A stretch of DNA of 64,000 nucleotides from positions 1-64,000 of the forward strand of contig JAHEZL010000014.1 of the NCBI GenBank assembly GCA_023251095.1, read 5' to 3'. Each line of letters begins with the position of its first letter. Within the stretch, counting starts at the first letter, position 1. Below, piece after piece: positions 6,941 through 16,076 of this stretch. The position numbers and the translations under genes were made by a program. Origin of the DNA: Flavobacteriales bacterium (GTDB lineage Bacteria; Bacteroidota; Bacteroidia; Flavobacteriales_C; GCA-002722245). Below the pieces are notes generated by a model. That model saw only the letters and a program-made list of their open reading frames with translations. It searched no databases and had not been told where the DNA came from.

Positions 6941-7747
6941 TTATTCTTTAATAAACTTAGTCGTTTGGATTATTTTATCCATTTGTAATTGCAAAAAGTA
7001 AATTCCTTCAGAAAGATCGCTAACATCTAATTCAAAATTTTTGGTTTGAATTGCGTTTTCCCGAAGAACTCGACCATTGAGATCTACTACTTTTACATTA
7101 ATTTTCGATCCATCTGTATTCAACGACAAAGATCCTGTAACAGGATTAGGAAAAATTGAAATTAAATTTACTTGATTATTTTCTTTGACTGACCATGAAA
7201 CAAGGTAATTTAATGTATCTGAACACCCATAAATACTTGTTGTAATTAAACTGCATTTATTTGATGCAGGCGAACCTGAGAATAAAATTAAAGGAGGTAT
7301 TTTACTTATAGAACTGTCTGGAGTACCATGATTAAATCTCCAATACCATGACTTTAAAGGATCTATTGAAGTTGTTTGATCAGTAAATTTTATTGAATCA
7401 CCCACAGATGTTAAAATGAAATTAGTTTTCGGAAAATCGTGAACAACGAGATCATTTATTATTGTATCTGTATCTCCACTCAGATTTTTAACAACAAGAG
7501 TAACTGGAAAAGTACCTAAACTATGATAAATATGACTAGGATTTTGAATACCACAACATTTTGTGTTCCCATCTCCAAAATTCCAACTCCAATAATTTAT
7601 CGTTCCATTTTTACTTACTGATGAATCTGAAAAATATGAGGGATTATGTAGACAATTTGAAGAATATGAAAACTTAGCAATGAGACTTTGCGCCTGAGCA
7701 AAGAAATTCAGTGTAGCAAAACATAACGTAATTAAAATTTTATTCAT
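6941..7747 (-). CDS. secreted PKD-domain protein with T9SS type A sorting domain
   Basis: 268 residues. Signal peptide about 1-19, then a PKD domain (about 25-105) with the characteristic WSWNFGDGN and the HIYHSLGTFPVTLVV strand pair. A second, PKD-like segment follows (about 105-185). The C-terminal T9SS type A domain (about 192-268) has FPNPVTGSLSL and ends in KFIKE. PKD domains are beta-sandwich binding or spacer modules; the protein is probably secreted or surface-bound. Its gene lies 56 bases downstream of the larger CARDB gene on the same strand, so the two may be co-transcribed. Confidence 0.88.
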   Translation of the reverse strand: MNKILITLCFATLNFFAQAQSLIAKFSYSSNCLHNPSYFSDSSVSKNGTINYWSWNFGDGNTKCCGIQNPSHIYHSLGTFPVTLVVKNLSGDTDTIINDLVVHDFPKTNFILTSVGDSIKFTDQTTSIDPLKSWYWRFNHGTPDSSISKIPPLILFSGSPASNKCSLITTSIYGCSDTLNYLVSWSVKENNQVNLISIFPNPVTGSLSLNTDGSKINVKVVDLNGRVLRENAIQTKNFELDVSDLSEGIYFLQLQMDKIIQTTKFIKE

Positions 7748-7803
7748 GCGTTCTTTGATTTATCGTATATGTAATACAATAAGCTGACTTGCAAGAGCCT
7801 TGC

Positions 7804-10800
7804 TCAATCCACTTTCATGATTTTTTTACTAAAAACCCCTTCTTGTCCATATATTCTAAGTTCATAAACTCCGGGCGAAAAATTTTCCAAGCTAAACACC
7901 TCCTGTCCGCCTCTACATACTTTCTCAAATAAAATTCTTCCGGAAATATCATATAGGATAATTGTAGCCAACTCCACAGTGTTTAATGATACATAGAGAT
8001 CTTTACTAACAGGATTAGGATAAACATTACATCGAATACCACTCATATCTTCCACCGATTCGGCTTTGCTGATGACAACCATTGTATAATACAGATTGTT
8101 CTTCTCATTGCTTTCAAAAGTTAGATTGGTATAATCAACACAATACAACATATAGTAATTGCCTGCAGGAATATTGGAAGGGAAATAAAAATCATTCGAA
8201 TCCGCCACTCCATAATACCAAGTATCCAGCACTCCAATATGAATATCATTTTCGCCGGGAATTGTGTCACCGGGAATCGTGTCTTTTGACAAGATGCAAG
8301 TTACATTACCTACGGCTTTCCCCCATCCTTTATTACCAACACTTGCCGATACTTTAGCAACTTGGGGAATGCTTATGCTAGATGGACATTTTCCATATTG
8401 GACATATAAATCATTAGGGGGATAAACTACATTCAAAGCACAGTGACCTACATTATTGGATTCATCTGCTTCGTTTTCCGACTGTGTATTGTCGGCATAT
8501 ACCAAAATATAATAAGTCCCTGTAGAGGCAGTATCCGGAATGGTTATGAATGAACATCCTGCAGCTCCCAAAGACGTATTAGGTATGCTACTTCCTTTTT
8601 TCGCCGCCAAAAGCAAGTCGAGACTATCCAAAATCGTATCTGTCGAAAAATAAAAAGCCATATCTGAAGACAATGAGGGTATGGTGCCCCGATTTGCCAG
8701 AGTAGCACACATCGTTTGTACTGAGCCGGCATATACTGAATTATTCATATTCCAAATCCCACCATTAGAGAATGTTAAATCAACATAACGTGGTAAAATC
8801 TTTATTTTAAGAATAGTTTGGTTATTTACCTCATTTGATTCCACTATTTTATCATAGCAGTCAGCACGATATATAAGATAATAATCGCCCGCCAAGGTAC
8901 TCATTGGAATGGTACTCGAAATATAACTAAACGAATATTTTTCGGGAGCAATGCCTTTAACAACTTGTTTCGCTAGCAATTGATCTGTATTGTCATAAAG
9001 GGAATCTGATGATAAGTAAAACCCTATGGAAGAGGTATCGGAATAAGTAGTTCCTAAATTATGCATATACACGCCCAAACCAACACTTTTACCAACCACA
9101 CAGGAATCTGAAAAGGAAGGGTACTCAGCAGCAATATCCGTTAACCTTGGAGTTACATCAATTGAAATTGGTAAAATATTATTTGTAAAATCAGATTCGT
9201 TTAGCACGTTTCCTTTATCAACATACATCAAAACACAGTATTTACCCGGAGATGTCACAGCGGGAATAAGTATGGAATCTGAAAATGATATCGATGCATT
9301 CAAATCAATATTCACTTGCTTAGAACCCAAAGAAACGTCCGACAAATCCCATGTAGAATCCTGAGAGAGATAATAATCAATCCCCGACTCAACCGCCACA
9401 TTTCCATTATTGCTTACTGCATATTTAATTGCAGTTTTATTTCCGGCCGGAACAACTATTTTTTTCACAGAAATAGGCTCTGCTTTCAGTTCATTGAGAG
9501 GGTTGATAACTGTAAATGGCAAAAATACAAGATTGTTATTTTCTTTATTTTCCAAATACTTGTTCGATGGATCGAGACGAAGTACAATAAAATTTTTACC
9601 TGCATTTATACCTGCAGGCAGTGTAAGTGTTTTTTCATTAAAAGCTTTAGGCACCACATAATTGATGTAATTATAATACGAAAGCTTAGTATCTGAAGCA
9701 TCAAATGCTGAATCGGTAGAAAAGTAAAAATTCAAGGTATCCAGGAAAAAACTATACTTGGAAATGGTTTCCAGATAATAATCTATAGTAATCGATTTAT
9801 TCGTCGCAGGATAAGAATAAACATCGCGAAAAATTGTCGCTCCGCTTATAAAAACATCAAAATACTTATTGGAAAAAATGGTGATTTCAGATACAAATAC
9901 ATTATTTTTTTCATTGGTTTCAGCTAAAGTAAAATTATTATCAGCCACTAAAATCAAATAATACGTCCCAACGGGAAAATCCAATGCAATAGGAGTAGAA
10001 ACAGAAAGGTTTTTAGATTTAGCACCTAAAAGATCAGTGATCACCTGAGTTGAAAGCAAACTATCGGAAGGATCAAAGATGCTATCCTTCGACAAATAGA
10101 ATCCTGTGTTGACTTTAGAAATACTGGAAGAGCCTCCATTCTGGATAGTGTAATTCAGCCAAAATGAGTTTCCTCCAAATAAATTGGATGGTGCCGATAT
10201 ATTAGTAGGATATATATCAACTCCCGGAGAACTTACTTCAATAGTAGCATACCAAACGTTATTGTTTTCTTTTGTCTCTTTTATCTTTTTGTCATAATCA
10301 GCAATCGCCATTAAATAATAGCCACCTCCAGGCACATCTGAAGGAATGATGCAATTGCTCCATTCTTTAGATATGGAGGAAGAAGAATTAACACTGCCCA
10401 AAGCTTGACTTCCTAAGAATATATCCGTGGAATCCATTTGTGTATCCTTAGACAAAAAAAGGCCCATCGATGATGCATAAGAAATTCCTTCTCCAATGTT
10501 TTTCAGAGTCGGATTAAAATAAATTTGTTGACCAGGATTAATGAAAGAATAGGAAGCGCCTAAATAACCCGTCACAATAAGATCAGGCAAGGGAAACTCC
10601 TGCACACACTCAAAACTCATTAAAAAACCACGATAACCTGAATAAGACGAAGTAGAATGCCTGAGCGTTAAGGATCCTGAAACTGAAGTGGCATATATAT
10701 CCTGAGGTATAGCAGAGCCAGAAAATTCTCCAATTAAAGGGGCAGTAGTATTTATTCCATCATATACATACAACCTTCCATAATCATGCATATTCAAATC

Positions 10801-11022
10801 TTGAAAAGAAATTTTAATATATTCTCCAGGAATGGCAGGCGAAATAACTAAAATGCCATCATTACTTTTATTATCATAACCACTCCCTGCAGGGTCGCTA
10901 ATTGTACCGGATACAACCACAATGGTATCAGTACTGAAATAAGGAACTTTATATTGGGAAAACAACTGAGTACAACAAAAAAGGCCAATAGTCGACAAAT
11001 AATATTTAAAAAATGATCTCAT
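7804..11022 (-). CDS. large secreted CUB and CARDB-repeat protein, T9SS cargo
   Basis: 1072 residues with a signal peptide (about 1-22). A CUB-like domain covers about 25-140 (GRLYVYDGINTTAPLIGEFS, SGSLTLRHSTSSYSGY). About seven CARDB-type beta-sandwich repeats follow, each with an FYLSxDS-like strand and a YYLILVADxxxxxxExNExNN turn. The C-terminal 80 residues form a T9SS type A domain (VYPNPVSKDLYVSL to the final KIMKVD). Such proteins are secreted across the outer membrane; adhesion is a likely but unproven role. Located between repeat X copies B and C, upstream of the PKD protein. Confidence 0.88.
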   Translation of the reverse strand: MRSFFKYYLSTIGLFCCTQLFSQYKVPYFSTDTIVVVSGTISDPAGSGYDNKSNDGILVISPAIPGEYIKISFQDLNMHDYGRLYVYDGINTTAPLIGEFSGSAIPQDIYATSVSGSLTLRHSTSSYSGYRGFLMSFECVQEFPLPDLIVTGYLGASYSFINPGQQIYFNPTLKNIGEGISYASSMGLFLSKDTQMDSTDIFLGSQALGSVNSSSSISKEWSNCIIPSDVPGGGYYLMAIADYDKKIKETKENNNVWYATIEVSSPGVDIYPTNISAPSNLFGGNSFWLNYTIQNGGSSSISKVNTGFYLSKDSIFDPSDSLLSTQVITDLLGAKSKNLSVSTPIALDFPVGTYYLILVADNNFTLAETNEKNNVFVSEITIFSNKYFDVFISGATIFRDVYSYPATNKSITIDYYLETISKYSFFLDTLNFYFSTDSAFDASDTKLSYYNYINYVVPKAFNEKTLTLPAGINAGKNFIVLRLDPSNKYLENKENNNLVFLPFTVINPLNELKAEPISVKKIVVPAGNKTAIKYAVSNNGNVAVESGIDYYLSQDSTWDLSDVSLGSKQVNIDLNASISFSDSILIPAVTSPGKYCVLMYVDKGNVLNESDFTNNILPISIDVTPRLTDIAAEYPSFSDSCVVGKSVGLGVYMHNLGTTYSDTSSIGFYLSSDSLYDNTDQLLAKQVVKGIAPEKYSFSYISSTIPMSTLAGDYYLIYRADCYDKIVESNEVNNQTILKIKILPRYVDLTFSNGGIWNMNNSVYAGSVQTMCATLANRGTIPSLSSDMAFYFSTDTILDSLDLLLAAKKGSSIPNTSLGAAGCSFITIPDTASTGTYYILVYADNTQSENEADESNNVGHCALNVVYPPNDLYVQYGKCPSSISIPQVAKVSASVGNKGWGKAVGNVTCILSKDTIPGDTIPGENDIHIGVLDTWYYGVADSNDFYFPSNIPAGNYYMLYCVDYTNLTFESNEKNNLYYTMVVISKAESVEDMSGIRCNVYPNPVSKDLYVSLNTVELATIILYDISGRILFEKVCRGGQEVFSLENFSPGVYELRIYGQEGVFSKKIMKVD

Positions 11023-11121
11023 CTTAAAAATTCTATCTAGTTAAACGCATGAAATTTACTGCAAAACAGTGAATAAATGAAATTATTATTTCTTCGCTAG
11101 GTAAATCATCAATCATATAAG

Positions 11122-11193
11122 GATTTACTCAGATTAACAAGAACATCGATTGATCGGTACAAGGTGTTCGAACAAGCGTCGGCGGACTCCACA
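11122..11193 (+). repeat. cassette-end repeat X, copy C
   Basis: Third copy, with core 11158-11193. The frame reads LLRLTRTSIDRYKVFEQ and runs on to KQKA before a stop; a TAG in frame at 11098 and lack of ATG make it a relic. Upstream, 11023-11121 is the presumed promoter region of the CARDB gene. No gene is visible in 11023-11353 apart from this repeat and its terminator. Confidence 0.85.
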
Positions 11194-11197
11194 AAAC

Positions 11198-11231
11198 AAA
11201 AGGCCTGAATCATTTGATTCGGGCCTTTTGC
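11198..11231. terminator. hairpin terminator after repeat X copy C
   Basis: AAAAGGCC-t-GAATC stem paired with GATTC-g-GGCCTTTT around ATTT. It lies 4 bases after the repeat core, the same position as in copies A and B. Confidence 0.8.
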
Positions 11232-11353
11232 GTATCAATATGTACCGTATTACAATCCTTTAGGACGAGTTTAATATCAATCACAAATACAATCCGACTT
11301 CCTATTTGTATTTTTATTCCGACCGGAATTTACTTTTGAACCAAAATCCTTCT

Positions 11354-12769
11354 ATGATGAAAAATCACATACTCCTGCTTTTTACTTTTCTAAGCTCCTT
11401 TTCTGCTTTTTCTCAAACGGTGACCATCGTCAATAAAAAATTTGTGATCAACGATAATGTGAGCTGTCCCATTTATTTCAACGGCGCCAATACGCCCTGG
11501 GAAAGCTGGAATGATTTCGGCGGAACTTACAACACCACAAAATGGGCGCAGAACATGGCTGATCTGAAAGCCAAAGGTATTAATGCTTCAAGAATCTGGT
11601 TCAGTTGCAATGGCGGCGGACAACCTACTATAGCCAACGATGGCACGTGCACGGTGAGTCCGGCTTTTTGGACCAACTGCGATCATTTATTCGCACAAGC
11701 ACAAACGAACGGCATTTATATCATGGCCACTATGATGTCTTTTGATCATACCAAACCCGCCAATCCCAATGCCACCAACTGGCAAAACATGCTGGCCGAT
11801 TCTGCCAAAACCCGCAAATTCATTGATGCCTTCCTTATTCCTTTTGTGAACAGATACAAAACCAACCCCTATTTATGGAGCATTGATTTGTGCAATGAAA
11901 TTGAATGGATTTATGAAAATGGCGGCAGCAGGGGCGGTGCCGATAATTGGAGCGCATCTTCTTATGCCATCCTTCAGCGCTACGTTGCCATGACTTCTGA
12001 AGCCCTACATAGCTCAGCCGCTGCAAGAAGCGACGGGTCTCATGTTTTAATCACTATGGGTTCAGCCGCAGTTAAGTGGAACGCTACAAAAATGCGCAAT
12101 GGCTACAACGGATCGGGATGGGTGAATAACTCCGACGGGAATAAATGGAGTGATGCTGCTTTGAAAGCACAATACAACAAAACCAACGTAGGATTGGATT
12201 TTTACTCTCCTCACTTTTACGGATGGATAGATGGCTGGTATTCTTCCATGTTTGTTAAATCGCCTACCGATTACGGAATGGACGATAAAGCGTGCATGGT
12301 TGGCGAAATGCCCTCACGTGATCCCATGCCTACTCCTACAATGAGCTTAACCACTGCTTTCGATAACCTTAAAACTTTGGGCTGGCAGGGACATATGCCC
12401 TGGACTTCCAATATCACCACCAATCTTAGTACTGAAGTAGGTTCACTGGCTGATTTCGGCGCAGCGGCTCTTGCCTTTAAAAACAACAATCCCTTACTGG
12501 TGGTTCCAACGAATTGTTTGCCGACAGAAGTTAATACTTCCGTAAATGCTTCCTTTAACTATTTCCCAAATCCTTCCGCTGATGGTTTTACTTTAAAATC
12601 CGACAAAGACTTTATTTACTCCATCACTGATTTAAATGGAAACACAATAGAAAGTGGTTTTTCTAAAGGAGAAACCATGGCGGGAAATCAACTCCCGGGC
12701 GGAATGTATCTGCTGAACATTAAAACTGAAAAAGAAACGCAAACCCTTAAGCTGATAAAAACTTTTTAG
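11354..12769 (+). CDS. secreted glycoside hydrolase, GH5/mannanase-like, with T9SS domain
   Basis: 471 residues from ATG 11354 (MMKNHILLLFTFLSSFSAF, signal peptide); an in-frame start at 11306 would bury the signal. A TIM-barrel of GH-A clan type follows: early NGANTPWESWNDFG and INASRIWFS, the acid/base in DLCNEIEW (Glu182) and the nucleophile probably Glu318 in CMVGEMPSRD. The last 75 residues form a T9SS type A domain (YFPNPSADGFTL, ending LKLIKTF). Likely substrate is a beta-mannan or beta-glucan, but specificity cannot be read. Single gene. Confidence 0.85.
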   Translation: MMKNHILLLFTFLSSFSAFSQTVTIVNKKFVINDNVSCPIYFNGANTPWESWNDFGGTYNTTKWAQNMADLKAKGINASRIWFSCNGGGQPTIANDGTCTVSPAFWTNCDHLFAQAQTNGIYIMATMMSFDHTKPANPNATNWQNMLADSAKTRKFIDAFLIPFVNRYKTNPYLWSIDLCNEIEWIYENGGSRGGADNWSASSYAILQRYVAMTSEALHSSAAARSDGSHVLITMGSAAVKWNATKMRNGYNGSGWVNNSDGNKWSDAALKAQYNKTNVGLDFYSPHFYGWIDGWYSSMFVKSPTDYGMDDKACMVGEMPSRDPMPTPTMSLTTAFDNLKTLGWQGHMPWTSNITTNLSTEVGSLADFGAAALAFKNNNPLLVVPTNCLPTEVNTSVNASFNYFPNPSADGFTLKSDKDFIYSITDLNGNTIESGFSKGETMAGNQLPGGMYLLNIKTEKETQTLKLIKTF

Positions 12770-12793
12770 TTATTAATTGAATGTGTGAATAAT

Positions 12794-12814
12794 ATAACTT
12801 TTCTCAAAAGTTAT
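12794..12814. repeat. short perfect inverted repeat upstream of the stress protein
   Basis: ATAACTTTT and AAAAGTTAT are exact reverse complements separated by CTC. It lies 24 bases after the glycosidase stop and about 135 bases before the universal stress gene. With no T tract it could be a weak terminator or an operator; neither is shown. Confidence 0.3.
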
Positions 12815-12947
12815 GTAACTCCCCTCCTGTTTTACTTAGTCATCTTTGTTGAATGAAAGATGATGGTAACTAAAATCATATTCTTTGTTGACTTCCGTCA
12901 TTCTGTTACAAGACTAAGTGCGCTATTTTTATTTCAAAACACACCTT

Positions 12948-13769
12948 ATGAAAACCATACTCATCCCAACCGATTTCTCCGATAGCGCCAAAAATGCCAC
13001 TGAATATGCTGTTGAGATAGCCAAACTCAGTCAGGCAAAAATCATTTTGTTTCACGCTTATAACTTACCAGCTGTTTCTTCGGAAGTAAACATAATGCTC
13101 CCTGTTGAAGATGTTGAAAAAGTAGTGATCATGGGATTAAAAAAAGCAGTGCGGGAAATTCAATTGAACCATGGCGTAGATTTAATTATTGAATATTCTT
13201 TTAAATGCGGCTTGGCCGTTGAAGAAATCAATCTCTTTGCCGAAGAAAACGTAGTAGATTTAATTGTAATGGGTGTAGAAGATTCAGGATATTTAAGTGA
13301 GAAAATTATTGGGAGCACTTCAACCTCTTTACTTAAAAAAACGAAATGCCCTGTTTTAATCATCGACAAAAAAGTAAAATACAAAAACATAAACAATATT
13401 GCCTTTGCGTGCGATTACAAACATCCGGGCAATAAATCATCCATAAAAAATTTAGAGGAATTTTGCCGGATATTCCAATCAAAATTACACCTGATCAATG
13501 TAGTGAACGAACTCGAAATGGTTCCAAGCATTGAGGAAGCAGCCGGAGGCATTCAAACAGAACACCTTTTGGAAGACTTTGATCACTCTTCTTTCTATAT
13601 CAAAAATGATGATGTAGTGGACGGCATCAATAAATTTGTAGACGAGAAACACATTGACATGGTGGTGATGATTCCTCATTTTCACTCCTTTATTCAAAAC
13701 ATATTTCACGAACCCAATACCAAACGAATGGCCTTTCATACGAAAGTCCCCTTACTTACTCTTCACTAA
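12948..13769 (+). CDS. universal stress protein, tandem UspA domains
   Basis: 273 residues from ATG 12948; the first ten codons of the longer frame are unlike the family. Domain 1 (about 1-142) starts MKTILIPTDFSDSAKNATEYA, with IVMGVEDSGYLSEKIIGSTS resembling the ATP-binding loop, although the usual first glycines are altered. Domain 2 (about 145-273) starts NINNIAFACDYKHPGNKSS and is more diverged, without the glycine loop. Such proteins accumulate under starvation or low oxygen. Ten bases separate it from the next membrane-protein gene, suggesting co-expression. Confidence 0.9.
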   Translation: MKTILIPTDFSDSAKNATEYAVEIAKLSQAKIILFHAYNLPAVSSEVNIMLPVEDVEKVVIMGLKKAVREIQLNHGVDLIIEYSFKCGLAVEEINLFAEENVVDLIVMGVEDSGYLSEKIIGSTSTSLLKKTKCPVLIIDKKVKYKNINNIAFACDYKHPGNKSSIKNLEEFCRIFQSKLHLINVVNELEMVPSIEEAAGGIQTEHLLEDFDHSSFYIKNDDVVDGINKFVDEKHIDMVVMIPHFHSFIQNIFHEPNTKRMAFHTKVPLLTLH

Positions 13770-13779
13770 AATAAATACC

Positions 13780-14448
13780 ATGTGTTTTTCAGCTACTGCC
13801 AGTTTGAGCGCAGGCATTGTCCTTACTGTAATTGGCATTGCCTCTATCAGAAAAGTAGAGTCGTCTTCACAAATTGTTTTCGCAAGTATTCCTTTGGTTT
13901 TTGCCATTCAGCAATTTACCGAAGGTTTGGTATGGCTATCTCTTTCACACACTGAATTCGAACCCATCCATGAAATAGCGATGTACGCTTTTTTAATTTT
14001 CGCACAAATCATTTGGCCCTTGTGGGTGCCTTTTGCCATGCTGATGCTGGAGAAAAATGCAACGCGAAAAAAATTACTTCAAATATTAATAGTGCTGGGA
14101 ATGATACTGGCCAGCTACACCGCTTTCGCCTTTTTATCTTATAAAGTAGAAGCAAAAATACAGGGACACCACATAGAATACCTGATAGATTACCCGCATG
14201 AATTCAATGATTTCATTGCAATTTTATATGTAATCTCAACCATTTTACCTCCTTTTTTATCGAGTGTAAAAAGAATGTGGATTTTGGGAATATTCATTTT
14301 GCTCACCGCAATAGTGACAGCAATATTTTATGAAGTTTACCTGATATCGGTATGGTGTTTTTTCGCTGCGCTGATGAGCGTGTTTGTGTTTGGGATCATG
14401 CGTGGAATAGAAAAACCTACTAAGGAATTCTCTACTATGAAAGTTTGA
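13780..14448 (+). CDS. DUF6629-like integral membrane protein
   Basis: 222 residues with about seven hydrophobic segments. The start MCFSATASLSAGIVLTVIG and the following SIPLVFAIQQFTEGLVWLSL are characteristic of the DUF6629 group as I remember it; function unknown. It follows the universal stress gene at 10 bases and is convergent with pstB 15 bases away. No soluble domain and no catalytic motif visible. Confidence 0.75.
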   Translation: MCFSATASLSAGIVLTVIGIASIRKVESSSQIVFASIPLVFAIQQFTEGLVWLSLSHTEFEPIHEIAMYAFLIFAQIIWPLWVPFAMLMLEKNATRKKLLQILIVLGMILASYTAFAFLSYKVEAKIQGHHIEYLIDYPHEFNDFIAILYVISTILPPFLSSVKRMWILGIFILLTAIVTAIFYEVYLISVWCFFAALMSVFVFGIMRGIEKPTKEFSTMKV

Positions 14449-14463
14449 ATTTATTCACATGTA

Positions 14464-15228
14464 CTAGGAAACAAATCCTTTCACATATTCCTGAGTCAGC
14501 TTTTGTTTCGGATTTAATAACAATTCTTCTGTTGGAGCAAATTCAATAATTTCCCCATTATTGATAAAGGCCACATAATCCGATACTCTTCGCGCCTGAC
14601 GTAAAATATGCGTTACCAAAACGATGGTGTATTTTTCCTTTAACTCAATAAATAGTTCTTCAATTTTTTGAGTGGATTTTGGATCCAAAGCTGACGTTGG
14701 TTCATCTCCCAAAATAATTTCAGGATTCACCGCCAGGCCACGCGCTAAGCATAAACGTTGTTGTTGTCCGATAGACAAACGCGAAGCCGGTGATTTCAAA
14801 CGATCTTTTACTTCGGGCCACAAAGCCACATCTTTTAAATGACGCTCCACAATTTCATCCAGCTTGTGGCGATCTCTCTCACCGTGAATACGAGGTCCGT
14901 AAGCAATGTTATCGTAAATCGACATTGGTAATGGGAATGGACGTTGCGACAACAAGCCCATCTTTTTACGAATGCTGGTTACTTCAGCGTTTTTGTCATA
15001 AATATTTTCGCCATCCAACAACACCTTCCCTTCCACTCTCACTTCCAAAGATGAATCGTGCAAACGATTGAACGTTTTCAATAAAGTAGTTTTTCCGCAA
15101 CCAGATGGTCCGATAAACGACGTTACTTTTTTATTGGGAATATCAATGTTGATATTTTTTAACGCATGATTGGCGCCATAATACAAGTTCAAATTTTGAA
15201 CACTGATATGAGGAGTTTCAAATGTCAT
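14464..15228 (-). CDS. pstB: phosphate ABC transporter ATP-binding protein
   Basis: 254 residues, normal for PstB, the ATPase that drives inorganic phosphate import. Walker A GPSGCGKTT lies at 40-48, followed by the PstB-typical KTFNRLHD. The signature is LSIGQQQRLCLARGLA (about 152-167), with Walker B EIILGDEPTSALDP and the switch His in VTHILRQARR. Overlaps pstA by 4 bases. Last gene of the operon. No phoU follows, unlike the common pstSCAB-phoU order; the next gene is convergent. Confidence 0.97.
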   Translation of the reverse strand: MTFETPHISVQNLNLYYGANHALKNINIDIPNKKVTSFIGPSGCGKTTLLKTFNRLHDSSLEVRVEGKVLLDGENIYDKNAEVTSIRKKMGLLSQRPFPLPMSIYDNIAYGPRIHGERDRHKLDEIVERHLKDVALWPEVKDRLKSPASRLSIGQQQRLCLARGLAVNPEIILGDEPTSALDPKSTQKIEELFIELKEKYTIVLVTHILRQARRVSDYVAFINNGEIIEFAPTEELLLNPKQKLTQEYVKGFVS

Positions 15229-16070
15229 ATTTTATTTTTTGAAAGTCGTTTACTTAATACTCTTGCTGAAATACTGATTAATAACACTACTATAGTCAAC
15301 ACCAACGCCGCAGCGTAAGCGCGAGACTGTACTTCTTCTACCGGACTGCTCAATTGATTGAACACTGCCAAAGGCAAAGTAGAGGCTGGATCTTCTAAAC
15401 TCTTTGGAATATCATTGCTGAATCCCGCCGTAAACATCACCGATGCCACATCACCAATTCCTCGTCCGAAAGCCAATAACACTGCAGTTAAAATTCCTGG
15501 AGCTACTTGTTTTAAAACCACTCTCGACGTTTCCAATCGCGTAGCGCCTAAAGAATATGACGCATCAAATAATTCCTTAGGAACTGTGCGAATCACCTCA
15601 TCCATTGTTCTAACCATGATGGGAATAATCAATAAAGTAACCGTAACAATACCACCCAATAAGGAAGCGCGCATGCCCAAATAAATCATCAATGTAAATC
15701 CGAAAGCACCATAAACAATCGATGGCATTCCAAACAAAACATCATAACCTAAACGCGTTAAATTTCCCATCCATGAACTTTTCTTCAAATACATATTGAT
15801 GTAAATCACAATTGGAACGCTGATAATCAGCGCCAACAGTGAGGAACCAGCAGCGATATAAAGTGAGCCCAAAATAGAATTTAAAATTCCACCTTCACCT
15901 CCCATGTAAAAATCACCCGATGGAATTTCACTCAGCATTTCCCAACTCAAAGCAGGAAATCCTTTAGAAACGATCGTTCCAACGATCAAGAAAAAGCTAC
16001 CAACAATGATCACCGTGGCAAAAACCATTAGCGCCTTAAATATATTTTCTTCAATTTTTTTCCAGTTCAT
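15225..16070 (-). CDS. pstA: phosphate ABC transporter permease PstA
   Basis: 281 residues, about six membrane segments. The EAA-type cytoplasmic loop contacting PstB is visible as DASYSLGATRLETSRVVL near 166-183. Typical PstA features include MPSIVYGAFGFTLMIYLGM and the late GRGIGDVASVMFTAGF. Starts 6 bases after the pstC stop and overlaps pstB by 4 bases, so translation is coupled. Confidence 0.95.
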   Translation of the reverse strand: MNWKKIEENIFKALMVFATVIIVGSFFLIVGTIVSKGFPALSWEMLSEIPSGDFYMGGEGGILNSILGSLYIAAGSSLLALIISVPIVIYINMYLKKSSWMGNLTRLGYDVLFGMPSIVYGAFGFTLMIYLGMRASLLGGIVTVTLLIIPIMVRTMDEVIRTVPKELFDASYSLGATRLETSRVVLKQVAPGILTAVLLAFGRGIGDVASVMFTAGFSNDIPKSLEDPASTLPLAVFNQLSSPVEEVQSRAYAAALVLTIVVLLISISARVLSKRLSKNKI

Positions 16071-16076
16071 AAACTA

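Noticed and set aside
9316-9696. 126-codon plus-strand frame inside the CARDB gene
   Set aside because: Antisense shadow of a well-supported protein with domains throughout.
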